This document shows, in pieces, positions 1 through 11,535 of a stretch of 64,000 nucleotides of DNA (position 1 is the first letter of the stretch; each line of letters opens with the position of its first letter). The DNA is taken from contig NC_132992.1 in NCBI RefSeq assembly GCF_048564905.1, positions 31,854,501 to 31,918,500 of the forward strand, in the 5' to 3' direction. The position numbers and the translations under genes are program-made. Source of the stretch: Vicugna pacos. Taxonomy: Eukaryota; Chordata; Mammalia; Artiodactyla; Camelidae. Below the pieces are notes generated by a model. That model was not told the origin of the DNA and searched no databases. It saw only the letters and a list, made by a program, of their open reading frames with translations.

Positions 1-1541
1 GAATCCATACGTGAGCTGCACAAGCACACATGGACCCACACATGTGTAAAACTGCATAGAAACACGCACACACACTCATGACTGTATGTAGAACTGTGGA
101 AATCTAAACAAGCTTTGCGGGTTGTACCGACATTAATTTCCTGGTTGCATACTGCTGGAGGAGACTGGAACGGTACACAAGAGCTCCCTGTGCATGAAAA
201 CTTCCAAGAATCTATAATTATTTCAAATTTAAAATGTTTTAAAATTACACAAAATTGTCATAAAACTCACAATCATGGATCATCTCCTTGGGCTCAGCCC
301 CTCGGTTCTTCCAGTGTCTACGCCACAGAGAGCTCCTGCCCTAATCTTGCCGTTACCTTTTCCCCCGTCTCTCCAAGAAACACATTCAGAAACAGAGAAA
401 AGCTACTTTTTTAATATGACTTGTAAGAGTCAGAGTTTGCTAAGGATGGCTAGACTACATCAAATCAGCGATAAGAAAACGGATGCAAGTTACTGTAACG
501 ATTTTTAGATCACTAGTAAATGATCAAATTTTATAAGAAAAAGTCAAAGAACAGCAAACCCCTGGCTCACACTGTCAGTGCGATAAATTCTGTACCGCTT
601 ACCTTCTCCTGTCACAGAGTGGGTGAGGGATGAGTGACATGAAAGCAGCGCATCTGAGAGTGGATGCTCTTTTACTGGCTGCAGCTAATTCAGACAAGTC
701 TAAAGTCAGCAACATAAAGACACGATCAATATGACAAAATCCAGTGGAGTGTCACAGAATCAACTTAAGCGATGCTAGTTTTGCCATAATCATCCATCTG
801 CCTCCACCTCCACCCTGTAACTTCCTGATCTCCAAGGTCTAGGATGGAGAGCTCTCTTCCCTCTGCCGTGCTCTTCCTTCCCTCCCACCCTCTGAAAGTC
901 TGTCAAGTTTCCAACTCTGAGTTTTAGTCACACTTGGTCCCTGTAGCCAGGTATAAGATTATTTGCAGAAATAGATTTCTTAACTTACGTTCCCAATTTT
1001 ATGTCAAAGAGGTTTCCAGACATAGCCACGGCTGTTCCATCCCCGCCCCCTCCTTTTCAGCACTCTAGTTCTTCTAAGTCTCACCTGCTGAGATGCTTGC
1101 GTATTACAGAGAGAAGCATAATCCACTAAACCTATGCCTGGTTCATCTCTTTTATAACTTCTGGTAGCAGTTTAGCTTCAAAGACCATTGAAGGAACAAT
1201 GAAACCATTAAAAGTGCAGGCAGAGAATGCCTGACTTCAGCTTTATACTTCATTTATTCTCTGCCCACCGGTATCAAAATATCCTTCCCACAATCTCTGG
1301 AGGTGGCGTGGGGTGGGGGCGTGAGGTTGTGCTTGTGAGCACCCGGTGGCAGTGGTTCCATCCCTCTCGTGCCACAAGCGCCTCAAGCATCAAAAGCATT
1401 CACTCTTGAGAGGATTTGCTCTCGAGCCGCCAACAGAAAGGCTCTCCGGTGCATCAAAGGACAAGAACGAAGACACAGGAACAGTTTCTCCGAGGAGAAG
1501 GTTTGGAATCATTAAAGTTGTATCAAGACTGAGATACCAGG
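1..1541. other. Intergenic DNA upstream of the TRAV20 pseudogene
   Basis: No gene or clear mobile element is recognised. The short open frames here lack similarity to anything I know and have no leader-like or V-like motif. Pyrimidine-rich patches occur around 790-900 and 1030-1060. The last few hundred bases would contain the promoter of the TRAV20 relic if any function remains. Confidence 0.6.
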
Positions 1542-1960
1542 ATGGAGAGCGTGCTGGGATGTGCATTCATAGACTTGCGGCTTCAGCTTGGCGGTAAGTC
1601 AGAGGTTAAGAGGTGAGAACACAAGGGCACATTTATCCAGAGCTGAGAAGAAAAGTGGGTTTAATCTCAGCTCGTCCCAGGTTTCTTGTTGGAATTCTTC
1701 AAAACTGCCAAACTGAAAGCTTTGTTTCATTTCTGATTTTGTTTTCCTGAACAGGGTTGAGTGGAGGAGACCAGGTGGAGCAGCGTCCTCAGACCCTGAA
1801 AGTCCAGGAGGGAGAGCACAGCCGCAGCCTCAGCTGCAGCTACACGGCCAGCTCTTTCAGGGGAACGCAGTGGTTCAGACTAGATCTCGGGAAGGGCCCC
1901 GAACTCCTCTTCCTTCTGCTCTCAGTTGGGGATTCTGGGTTTCTCCAGTGGGTACAGTGA
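1542..1960 (+). pseudogene. TRAV20: TRAV20-like T-cell receptor alpha V pseudogene, 3' part lost
   Basis: A leader exon begins at 1542 and reads MESVLGCAFIDLRLQLG. It has the length (52 nt) and character of the human TRAV20 leader and ends at a good GTAAGT donor at 1594. The V exon starts after a CAG acceptor at 1755 with [20 protein letters not shown], the first conserved cysteine ([10 protein letters not shown]) and FR2 ([18 protein letters not shown]). The framework-2 glutamine-region codons are altered (WFRLD instead of WYRQD). After CDR2 the frame runs into a stop at about 1960. No FR3, second cysteine (YLC) or recombination signal follows, so the segment cannot rearrange into a receptor. 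Position immediately before TRAV21 matches human synteny and supports the subgroup call over TRAV12 or TRAV36. Confidence 0.8.
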
Positions 1961-3640
1961 GGTGCTGAAGGACAAGAAACGAACATCCCCTGTTCCCACT
2001 TCACCACTGGAGGAAATCAGTACAACTTCTGGTACTGACTGCTGTGTAACCAGGGCCACAGTAACGGATTTGAATTTTTAAAGAACAAAGTGACCAATAC
2101 AGTGGCTTCACTACCCCTCCCTGTGGAAAGGAAGCCCAGTGCCTGATCCCGCCCCAGGTCACCCTGGAGGACAGCACTGTGCATTGCGAGACACCCCCAG
2201 CGGGGCAGGCCTGGCCACGCCAGGGTCCCTGGGAAGGAAGGGGGGATAACCTCCATTTAGAGAGGACATTACACACAACATGTGAGGTTAATGAAAGGAG
2301 GTAGGAAATGAAATAAGAAGGAAAAGGAAACTACTAAGGAAAATGTATATAAAAAGAACTGGAACAGGAAAAAAAAAAGCAGGCAGATAGAGGAACCTGG
2401 ATGTGCATCCTTTCTCCAACCTGGAATCCTCAGCCTTGCTGGAGGTCCAGTGTGAAGATTTTTAGATGAACATTATTCCTCTGAGAAATATCTGGGTTTT
2501 CTCAGTTTTTTTTTTCAGCTATAGCACATGCATCGAAGAAATAAATAAATTTGAAATTTTGCTAGAACAATTATATGAATATTTCTCATTTCAATTTTTT
2601 CTTTAGTTTTCTCTAGAAACATTGTCCCCTATTTTATGATTAAACAAGTTATAAATTAATATTTGATTGTTTAGATTAGTAAAACAACTTTAAGCATATA
2701 GAATAAACATTGATATTTCTTAGATTTGTCCCTAAGTACTCTATTACTGTTAAAGCTTAAGTGAGCACGTTTCATCTGTTTCAATTCATTTACATACACA
2801 TTCATAATAAAAATACTATAAAAACATAAATGAGGTCACACATATGTAAACTACTGTGATTCTTGAATAAGTGTGAAAAATCATTGTAAGTCAGAAAATT
2901 TAAGTCAACTTATTCTTTTCCACAATTGTATGTGGTATCATCATATAGATCTACCATAACATATTGAATATTTATATTGAAGGATATTTAAAATATTTTT
3001 CACTTTTTTCTGCTGCATACAATGTACAATTTAATAATGCATTTATCAAGGTATTTCTTAACAAAACCTTCCCAGCCTAATGGAATGTCTGGCATCCAAT
3101 GTTAGATACAACATATACGTAACACCTATAAATCTTTATTAGTTTATACTTTACCTATCAGACATGAGCGTGCCCTTCTCCTGACAGCATCACGCAACGA
3201 ATATTAACATAAGGATTTTTAACTCTCATTGCAATCTGATGGGTGACACATGATATAAAGAGACTTTTCAAGAAAATGTCAATTAAACAAAACCAGGGTG
3301 GAAGTGACAAGAGGAGGGAGCAGTTTTAGGAATCTGGAGAGAGCAGCCACAAACAGATAGTGAAAATGTAGATCTCTGCTTTTCTAATATAAGCATTTAA
3401 ACTACGCATTTCTCCCTATGCACACATGTAGCTAAATTATACAAATTTGATATTTTAGAAAACAGTTTTCACTTAGAAGGAGGAGGAGAGACAGGCATTT
3501 CTCTTGGTCCTGAGACGAAGGTGTTTCCCTTGCCACCTCCCGCTCTTGGCAGATCAGCGTCTGTGTGCCCGCCTGTGTGCCTGTGCGATTTGACTCTGAT
3601 TGGTTGGGTTTCCTGCAGAAATGTTGGAACATAAGAGACA
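1961..3640. other. AT-rich intergenic DNA
   Basis: The first 300 bases are GC-richer and carry no recognisable FR3 or recombination signal. From about 2460 to 3420 the sequence is strongly AT-rich, with oligo-T and short A tracts of the kind left by old retroposons, but I cannot assign a family. An inverted CCAAT box (ATTGGTTGGG, about 3598) lies 130 bp before the TRAV21 leader and could be part of its promoter. Confidence 0.5.
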
Positions 3641-3726
3641 GCAAGGCAGGTCTTTCATTGTGTGAGACCTTGTCAGTGTTACAGACACAAGAGTTCAGTC
3701 CTCAGTGAGTCTAAGGGACAGAAAGA

Positions 3727-4260
3727 ATGGACAAGTCCCTGAGCCTGCTCATCCTTTGGTTACAACTAGACTGTTCAATCCAAAGTGGGCAAAGAGCCGG
3801 CAGATTTCGGGACATTCTTCCCAAGGGAAGAGAGAGAAATATAAGGGGTTGTACCTGCATGGTTTTCTGGGAGTCTCTGTGGAGAGTGAAAAAGTGAATT
3901 TAAAAATAATTTCCAAAGATCAATTTGCCACTAACCAATCTCTCTCTGTGTGTGTTCTCTTTCTGAACAGGGGTGAGCAGTAAACAGCATGTGAATCAGA
4001 GCTCTGAAGTCCTGACCGTCCGAGAGGGAGGCAGCCTGGTTCTCAACTGCACTTACACCGACAGTGCCCTTTACTCCCTTCAGTGGTTTAGACAAGACCC
4101 TGGGAAAGGGCTCACATCTCTGCTGTTAATTCAGGCGAATCAGAGAGAACAAACTAGTGGGAGAATTAAGGCCTCTTTGGATCAATTGTCAAGACATAGC
4201 GCTCTCCACATTGCAGCTGCTCAGCCCAGCGACTCGGCCACCTACCTCTGTGCTGTGAGG
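3727..4260 (+). CDS. TRAV21: TRAV21 T-cell receptor alpha variable segment
   Basis: The leader exon 3727-3772 encodes MDKSLSLLILWLQLD. It joins in phase 1 to a V exon at 3971-4260 beginning WVSSKQHVNQ, matching the human TRAV21 leader/FR1 boundary. The conserved V-domain anchors are all present: first cysteine in VLNCTYT, tryptophan in LQWFRQDPGKGLTSLLLIQ, hydrophobic residue in SALHIAA and second cysteine in SATYLCAVR. The CDR2/FR3 string QREQTSGRIKASL is characteristic of this subgroup. The product would form the variable half of an alpha chain after V-J joining. Two oddities may weaken it. The leader donor is GTTCAA rather than GTRAGT, and the following heptamer starts CTC rather than CAC. 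The reading frame itself is intact, so the germline status is open frame with doubtful splicing and recombination signals. Confidence 0.93.
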
Positions 4261-4299
4261 CTCAGTGCCGAACAGGCACCTGTCCCCAGTACCCAAACT
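4261..4299 (+). other. 23-RSS of TRAV21 with altered heptamer
   Basis: Heptamer CTCAGTG abuts the V exon directly. A 23-base spacer follows, then nonamer ACCCAAACT. The second heptamer base is T instead of A, inside the CAC that RAG cleavage depends on most. Confidence 0.85.
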
Positions 4300-4459
4300 C
4301 TGCAGCTGGGGCTCCAACCACAGTCTGTCCTGAAGCTGAGGAGACTTTGTACATTGACTCTCTCTCCAGATAGAAGCAACGGAACATACAAAACCTGATA
4401 AAATAATCTGAAATTAAATAGTGAATTCATTGACTTTTAGATTTTTATCAATCTCAGTT

Positions 4460-4850
4460 TAAATAATAGTTTTATGGAGATTAATATCCACACAATTAAC
4501 TCTTTTGAAGTGGGCAATTAAGATGGCATCTCGTATATTCACAATGTTGCACAACCACCACCTCTATCTAGTTTCAAAACATTATCACCCCAGAAAGGAA
4601 ACCACATACCCACTAAGCAGTTACTCCTCATCTCCCCTCTCACACGCCCCTGGAAACAACCAACCTGCTTTCTGACCATGGATTTACCTATTCTGTATAT
4701 TTTACATAAATGGAATAATAGAATATGTGGTCTTTTGTGCATGGCGTGTTTCATTTAATGTAATGTTTTGGAGGGTCATCCAACTCAGGACCAACTGGAG
4801 TAAAGTAAATATTCACTCGTAGCCAATCATACAGGATGCCCCACTTCTAA
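4460..4850 (-). mobile_element. Old L1 (L1M-type) 3' end fragment
   Basis: The + strand carries the antisense of the mammalian L1M 3' region: a tract reading TATTCACAATGTTGCACAAC, then a TCACCCC/AAAGGAAACC stretch and ATTCTGTATATTTTACATAA, in the usual order. It is diverged and lacks a clean tail. Assignment rests on remembered consensus order. Confidence 0.65.
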
Positions 4851-4869
4851 TTAGCCTGCTTACATTGTC

Positions 4870-6720
4870 CTCCATTTTTTTTTTGCTTGTCAGTTTTACT
4901 GATCTTCTTTAAAGAACTAGCTCTTTGTTTCATTGATTTTCTCTATTGTTCTTCTATTTTAAATTTCATTGAATTTCATTAAATTTCTCCTTCTAACTTT
5001 ATTATTTCCTTCCTTTTGCTTGTTTTCGATTAATTTGTCAATTTTTCCCTAGGTTCTTCATGTGGAAGTTTAGATGATTGATTTGAAATGTTTATTCCTT
5101 TTTGTTTTTCTGACATTTGTATGTAGTGCTAAAGATTTCCGTCTCAGCACTGCTTTGGCTGTGTCACATAAATTTTGATAAATTGTGTTTTTATTTCTAT
5201 ACAATTTAATGTAAGTTTGATCCCTCGAGACATCCTCTGTGACTCATAGATTATTAAGTGTGCTGTTTAGTTGCCATATATTTAGAAATGTTCCTGTGTC
5301 ATTCTGTAGTTTATTAATAATTTTATTTCATTGTGGTCAGAAAACATATTGTTTATGATATTAATTATTTTATATTAAATTTGTTGAAGCTTATTTTAAG
5401 CCCCAAGATATGGGCTTACTTGGTATATATTCCGTGGGCACTTGAGAAAAACGTGTGTTCTTCTGCGGTTGGGGGGAGTGTTGTGTATCTGGCTGTGAGA
5501 GCATCCTGCTTGGTGGTGATACCCTTGCTGATTTTCTGGTAAATTGTTCCACCAGTTGTGGAGAGCGGGGTATTGAAGTTTCCAACTGTAACTCTCTCTA
5601 GATTTGTCTGTTTTTCTTTTTAGTTCTATCAATTTTTTTGCACTTATTTTCAGCTCCGTTAGCTGGTGCATACACATTTAGCATTGTTATGTCTTCTTAG
5701 TAATTTATCTTCTCGTCAATATATAATGTTCCTCTCTGTCTCTGGTCACATCCTTCTTTCAGAAATCTGTCTACTTTACCTGATACAATATAGCCATTAC
5801 TGCTTTCCTTTGATTAATGGTTGAATGATCTCTCTTTTCCCATCCTTTTCCTTTCAAGATGCCTGTGTCATATTTGAAATGAGTTTCTTGTAGTCAGCTG
5901 TAGTTGAGTCATATTTTTAAATCCACTTTTTGACTAAATTGTCATTTTATTGGTGTATGCAGATCAATCTCTAGTTTGTGTATGTAGATAATTTGCATCT
6001 AATGGCATTGATATTTTAGGGCTTAATCTTCCATTTTAGTTGATTTTTTTTTTGTTCTCACTGTTTTTTGCTCCCTGAGATTTTTTCTTCTGACATCCTG
6101 CGAGTTATTTGATATTTCTTAGAATTATATTTCAATTTATCTGTGGTGTTTTAGATGTGTCTTATTGTATAGTTTAAAAAATGGTTACTCTAGTTATTAC
6201 ATTATATACACATAATATTCTCTTAGTAATATGATTTCACCAATTTGAATGAAATATAAAAACACTGCTTCCCTTTACACCCACTTATTCTGCCCTATTC
6301 ATAACATAATTTTCTTTAATATTTCCCCCATGTGTGTTTAGAACCTCATTAGATAGGGTTATGATTTGATTTGATCAATCAAAGATAATTTAGAAAATTC
6401 AAGAGGAAGAGAAAACTCTACTGTATTTATCCATAGTTTTGCTAATTATGTTCTTTCTTCCTTCCCTGTCATTTCAAGATTTGTTCCTTTATCACTTTTT
6501 TTGTTTAGAGAATGTCCTTTAAACATCCTATTAGGATAGGTCTACTGGTGACAAATGTTCTTAGTTTTCCTTCATCTGAGAATGTCTCAACTTCCCCTTT
6601 ATTCCTAAAGGGTAATTTTATATGTACATCACTCTGGATTGATGGCTCTTCTCTTTTAACAGTTGAAAAATATTGGGTTATTTTCTTTTGGCTTCTAGTT
6701 AAACCTGGAAATTAAAAAAT
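4870..6720 (-). mobile_element. Old L1 ORF2 fragment, antisense
   Basis: A roughly 1.85 kb AT-rich block has typical antisense L1 ORF2 phrases, such as CTAGCTCTTTGTTTCATTGA near 4917 and GTGCTGTTTAGTTGCCATAT near 5260. Stops interrupt every frame. It fills most of the gap between TRAV21 and TRAV8 and is absent from the duplicated region. Confidence 0.65.
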
Positions 6721-6948
6721 GTAATTTGTTGTAATTTTATTTCTTGTTCTAAAAATTATTTTGTATTCAATTTTTATTGACAATTCTGTGTTGTTTTAAA
6801 AAGCCCAATTGAATGAGTTTCAGGGCCTACAAAACATATATTCTCCTCTGTACGTAACCATAATGCTTTGGAATTCAGCCACAGAAGGGCAGGAAGGAGA
6901 TGGGGAAGATCACAAACATTGTGAACGTCTCCTTAGCTCTCTGTTTGG

Positions 6949-6964
6949 CCCCTGGAGGGTGCTG
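6949..6964 (+). promoter_or_regulatory. CTCF-like motif upstream of TRAV8 (weak)
   Basis: CCCCTGGAGGGTGCTG, about 320 bp before the TRAV8 leader, is a partial match to the CTCF core. The paralogous TRAV8 pseudogene has a much better match at the same relative position (45,386). Confidence 0.25.
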
Positions 6965-7284
6965 CTGCCTAAATTGGAAATGGCTTTGCTGAAAAAGATC
7001 AGAACAAGCTCACAAAAACCTTCCTTCCCCACAGTTTAAAGAGATGTTGTAACAACATTTCTTACACACTGACATGTAAAGCGTCTCAGACTCCAGGGGC
7101 AGGCAGTACTATTAAGACGGCTGCTCTTCCTGACTCTTCCTGTAGAGTCCATAAGAAGAGGAAATCTAAATCCCCTGTCATTTCTCAAACTCAGAGCAAC
7201 TTGGGTTCGAGTCCCCCAGTCATCAGACTTTTGTTTGTGGAGAATCTGCCAGAAAGGAGTTCACTGCCTCTTCACTGCTCCACC

Positions 7285-7743
7285 ATGATCTCGGTGTTCA
7301 CCTTGATGCTGGAGGTGCTCCTGTTCCTGGGTGAGTACTATTCCATTTTAGTGCCTTGTCCACACATGGAACATTGTTCTGGCCTGACTTTGAATAGAAA
7401 CTGTCTGTTTTAGCTGAGTTCATTGATACAGCATTGATATTTCAGGAGGAGCCGGAGCCCAGTCAGTGACCCAGCCTGACAGGCACGGCATCACTGTCCC
7501 TGAAGGAGCCCGCCTGGAGCTGAGGTGCAACTACTCATCCTCTTATCCACCGTATCTCTTTTGGTACGTGCAGCACCCCAACCAAGGACTCCAGCTTCTC
7601 CTGAAGTACACGTCTGGAAACAGCCTTGTTTCAGGCATCAAAGGTTTTGAGGCTGAATTTAGGAAGAATGAAACCTCTTTTCACCTGAGGAAAATGTCAG
7701 CCCACTGGAGCGACTCGGCAGAGTACTTCTGTGTTCTGGGTGA
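7285..7743 (+). CDS. TRAV8: TRAV8 T-cell receptor alpha variable segment
   Basis: Leader exon 7285-7330 ([15 protein letters not shown]) ends at a consensus GTGAGT donor. The V exon runs 7446-7743 after a TTTCAG acceptor and begins [15 protein letters not shown]. Anchors are complete: first cysteine in [18 protein letters not shown]2 [21 protein letters not shown]3 [18 protein letters not shown], and second cysteine in [11 protein letters not shown]. The [16 protein letters not shown] string and GFEAEF are hallmarks of the TRAV8 subgroup, close to human TRAV8-2/8-4. The leader starts at the only ATG that gives the 46-nt length seen in related leaders. Nothing disrupts splicing, frame or the recombination signal, so it should be functional. 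In humans a TRAV8 member is not placed directly between TRAV21 and TRAV22, so this position is a small lineage difference. Confidence 0.95.
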
Positions 7744-7782
7744 CACAGTGCCTGAGTCTGCGGGGGAGCTGAACACAAACCT
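7744..7782 (+). other. 23-RSS of TRAV8
   Basis: Canonical heptamer CACAGTG abuts the V exon. The best nonamer, ACACAAACC at 7773-7781, implies a 22-base spacer; the exact 23-base spacing gives CACAAACCT. Either is within the tolerated range. Confidence 0.9.
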
Positions 7783-7839
7783 CCTGAGACGTTGTAGCCT
7801 GAAAGACTCAGGGGCTCATCCTGAGCATAGTCTGTGAGG

Positions 7840-8372
7840 GCAAACAGCATAGAGAATACAGAATCTGGGAAGTGTTTTGTTCCTATGGGCATCTCAGATT
7901 CTTTTCATTTTCATCTTTCCTTATCTCTTCTTTTTTCTTCCCTTGCTTTCCCTTTCTTGTTTCTTTTCTTTTTCCATTTTGCAAAGGAGAGTTTCCTGAA
8001 GCTTGGAATTTTTATCCTCTAGAGTCAGGATTCCAGAGGGAATGAGGCTGTCTGATCTTCAACAAGCTGGAAGGAGCTACTTGCTCCCATGTTGTTTGAA
8101 ATAGTGATGGGCTGAGATGGCTTGAGGTGGGCCATGTGAGTTGGTATAAGGCAAGTCAGAGAATTTGCTTTACAGCATTACTCTCGTCTCACAAGCTATC
8201 AGAAAACCCAGGACAGTTGTTTATTTCTAACTGTATTATCTCCAGACTATTTTACAGGCATTCTGTTAGGCTTCTTTCCTTAAAGGACTTTAGCTCTTTG
8301 ACTAAAGCATTTGGGGCTGATGCACTTAATTAGAGCTCGCATTTAAGGATGTATATGAGAGGACCTCTCCAA
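7840..8372. other. Intergenic DNA after TRAV8
   Basis: A pyrimidine-rich run (7890-7985) is followed by unique-looking sequence without a gene. The left limit of the duplicated block is reached at about 8373. Confidence 0.55.
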
Positions 8373-9530
8373 GACAATATAGTATGAAGGAAAAAATTCT
8401 TTACCCAGTGGACCCAAGTAACAATCGCTCTAAGTTACATACTATGTCACCCCAAAGTTCCACGTGGAGCATGGGGATTGGTGATTCTGAGTGTCCCATC
8501 CTTTCTATGTCAGACTCAGCCAGGCTACCTCTACCCTTTTTCTCTCTCTTAATTCGATTCTTTAAAAGCCACAGGGGGGCCAGTAATAATTAGTGATTTC
8601 TCAATCATCTTTACTTATTTTTCTGCACTATCTCTCACAGTCTCTTCACTAAACATTTGCAATATTCTTGAACTGTCCTCCTGAGCTTCCATGTCTGCAG
8701 ATCAGTTCACTTCTTACTTCAGTGAAATATACAGGCCCTCATTTTCCATCGCTTTGACACCCAAACCATTCTACAGAGAATCATTGTTGTTTATAAAGTC
8801 TGAGGCATGGGCACAAACTAAGATTATTTTCATATGTTTTCAAAAATTTATTTTTCCTTTAAAATAATCTACTAAAGCCAAAAACAAGATACAAATAATA
8901 ATAGTAACAAGCAGATTTTTAAATATACTTAAAACTGAAATTTTATTTAAAATTTATTTTAAAGTTACAGATTTTTAATACAAATTAAGCCATTTAAAAC
9001 TCTAGTTTCAATGCCCTTCTGGCTGTTAAAGCAAATATCGCTCTTTAGGCAGGTTCAGTTTAGAGTAAATATGTATAATTTAATAGTAATAATGCTTAAT
9101 ACAGCAGAGCGTCCCAGCAACATGAGCAACTGCTGTGAATACTGTGCTGACTTATGAGCACCCTTCAGAACCACAGACAAGAACACAAGAGAATTTAAAT
9201 AATGGATCCTCAGCACTCCTGGGAAACACTTTCGTCATGAAAGAATCCACTGCGTCCGTGACATCTGAGAGGAACAGTTAGGTTGGATAATTCTTTTTTG
9301 TTTTCTCTTCCCTAAAATTCACCCAAATTCCAAGTAAGATTTGGCCTTCTATGTCAGCATCAGCACAATCCACAAATTTTCAGGTATTCAAATGCAATTT
9401 CAAGGACAACCGTTATGGTACGTGTATAAGCATTTTCCTTGAACCTGAATGGTGTTAGTAGTTGTTTAAGGTTACAGATTGTGCCCAGACTAAGTGACAG
9501 ACATACCCCGTGTTCTTTAGTACGCTTATT

Positions 9531-9556
9531 TGTGTGTGTGTGTGTGTGTGTGTGTG
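9531..9556. repeat. (TG)n microsatellite
   Basis: A pure TG dinucleotide run of about 13 units, preceded by TTATT and followed by ATGGG. It lies in a segment missing from copy B. Confidence 0.9.
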
Positions 9557-9618
9557 ATGGGTGGTACTGTCCACATACTTGCTCGTCTTCCCTGTTCCTC
9601 GTATTTAAAATGAACAAG

Positions 9619-9765
9619 CGAGGAGGGTATAGCTCAAGCGGAAGAGCACATGCTTGACATGCACAAGGTTCTGGGTTCAATCCCAGCACCTTTTCTAAAA
9701 TAAATAGGTAAATAATAAATAAGTAAATCTAATTACCCCCAATCCCCAAACAAAATAAACAAGCC
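9619..9765 (+). mobile_element. tRNA-derived SINE, camelid Vic-1 type
   Basis: The head shows a pol III A-box-like TATAGCTCAAGCGG and a B box in GGTTCTGGGTTCAATCCC. After the tRNA-like part comes a body and tail with AAATAAATA-type repeats and a C-rich AATTACCCCCAATCCCC segment. This arrangement is the one I know from Tylopoda-specific Vic-1 SINEs and is the best single marker of the organism. The tRNA-like part is not a functional tRNA: no acceptor stem can be closed. Confidence 0.8.
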
Positions 9766-9939
9766 CCTTTCAAAGATCACCCATTCTCACTTTGTTACTG
9801 TCCACTGTTGTCACTTGAACAGAAGGCATATCATAGCCTGTCATCCACTGAGCGGTCTCCTGTAATACAGTCCGGAAGTAATTGTTACAGCCTTGATGTT
9901 CATGTAGTATTTATGGCTTTCTTTTACTCTGCCATCCTC

Positions 9940-10060
9940 TAAGCCTTTATTATATTTACAGAATTATTTGTCTCTCCCACTATATCAGAAGCCCTCGGCA
10001 GGGTACAATTCTAATTCATTTTTGCATTTTCTTAGGTCGTAGACAGACTTAAATATATGG
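9940..10060 (+). mobile_element. L2 3'-end fragment
   Basis: The phrase order GTCTCTCCCACTATATCAGA, then a degraded CTC.G.CAGGG, then a TAGGTCGTAGACAGACTTAA-like end follows the L2 LINE 3' terminus. It is strongly diverged. Confidence 0.45.
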
Positions 10061-10447
10061 CTAAACTGACTGAATCACATTGGAGGGCTCATTTTTATAA
10101 GTTCATAAGTAAGAATTAAATGGATTATTTTTATATCACTACATGAAATTCTATTGTGTAAAATAATTTATTTTCATAAAAAGGCACTGTGGGGACTTAT
10201 GGTCCTACCCGTGGTACTCTCCATCCTTGCGGATACTTCTGTAGTGCCACATTAACTCACAGGTACAGTCCTAGAGAAAGACAGCCGGGCTGTGCTGTGG
10301 GTATCTGCTGAGTGAGAAGTGCGACCGAGCAGGACCCTGCAGGACCATTCTGGGTACAAAAGCCCCTCCAAGTCCCTAGTTTCCTTTTTTCTTTTTAATT
10401 GAAGTATAGTGTATTCTTGTTTTTTTTTTATTAAAAAAAAAAAAGGC

Positions 10448-10992
10448 TGTAGTCTGCTAGGCCTTTCCTGAGTTCTAAAAAAGACCCAAGCAGTTACTAA
10501 TTAGGAAGTGAGGGAACGCAGAAACAAAGAGAAAGCAGTCAAGAAACAATAGTTCAGCAATAAAGCAGAGTCCCAGTCTCTCATCAAGGGATATACACAA
10601 AAATCTGACACAGATCCTTGAGTTATTCTCCCCAAACTGAGGCCCCCACCACGCAGAAGGTGGTGACTGTATGCTGACCACTAGCAGCTGGACTCCAGGC
10701 TGGCTGGACTCAGAAGGCTGATGATTAAGATTCCTGAAACATCTCCCTGCTACCTCACCATCAGCCAGTCAGAAGAAAGGCCATAAGCTTTTCCACTTCG
10801 CTCCAAATGTTGCCTTGAAAAACTCTTCCCTGAAAGCCATCAGGGAGTTTCGGGTTTTTAAGCATGAGCTGCCCATTCTCCTTGGCTGCCACCCTGCAAA
10901 TAAATGCTGCACGTTCTTTCACCACAATCCCCTGTCAGTAGCTTGGATTTGCTGCCCACTGGGTGAGGGAACTCAAGTTTGGTTTCCTAACA
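10448..10992 (+). mobile_element. Solo LTR of an endogenous retrovirus (ERV1-like)
   Basis: The fossil spans about 545 bp from TGTAGTC to CTAACA, with an AATAAA in its right third followed by a short T/C-rich region, as in class I LTRs. No internal retroviral sequence adjoins it. Perfect target-site repeats were not seen, so the left limit is provisional. It is absent from copy B. Confidence 0.55.
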
Positions 10993-11018
10993 GAAGTATT
11001 CTTTTCTTAAGGTTTTAG

Positions 11019-11033
11019 CCTCTAGGGGGCACT
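11019..11033 (+). promoter_or_regulatory. CTCF-like motif
   Basis: CCTCTAGGGGGCACT matches the CTCF core CCASYAGRKGGCRS except for one base. It lies between two solo LTRs, about 1.2 kb before TRAV22 copy A, in DNA that copy B lacks. Confidence 0.4.
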
Positions 11034-11095
11034 GTAAGCTTTTCTTAAACCGAGGGCCTGCCTTAGGGCATCTAGTGGAGAATAGTTGTTGAAAG

Positions 11096-11535
11096 TGTTA
11101 AAATGAAAGCCACAGACTCAAAATGGTGTCAGTTGTGCTAAAAGCCCATGATACCAAACCTGGACTTAACATCTCACCCAAATGCAGTGTCACTTTTCCC
11201 CAGAAATGTAATCTTAATCAGTCGGTAGAAATTTTCCAATTAACACTACAGATGTAGTATGTCCCATGGGCACTCCCCATCCTCCAGAGGAAGAGGAGGC
11301 CATCTGCATGAGAAAACCTTCACCCTCCCTCGAAAGAAGGCCTAAAAACCATCCTTTCTTTTCTTTTTCTAACACATCCCTTGCAGCATCCTGCTTTCTG
11401 TAAAAACCTTCTACCTTGTAGCCCCCAGAGCATCCTTCTAGCTGCTGGATGGGATGGGAAGCTGCCCGATTAATCAATTGCCTAATAAATCAGTTACATC
11501 TTCATATTTACTCAGTTGAATTTTGCTTTTCAACA
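11096..11535 (+). mobile_element. Second solo LTR
   Basis: A 440-bp unit begins TGTTAAAATG and ends TTCAACA, flanked on both sides by the 4-base repeat AAAG. It has an AATAAA near its right end. The 4-bp flank fits a class I endogenous retrovirus. No coding region is attached, so it is a solo LTR fossil. Confidence 0.5.

Noticed and set aside
9619-9690. Possible tRNA gene
   Set aside because: A and B boxes belong to a SINE head; no cloverleaf or acceptor stem can be closed.
10448-10992. Full retroviral provirus between the two LTRs at 10.4 and 11.1 kb
   Set aside because: The two LTRs are different in sequence and no internal retroviral DNA lies between them.
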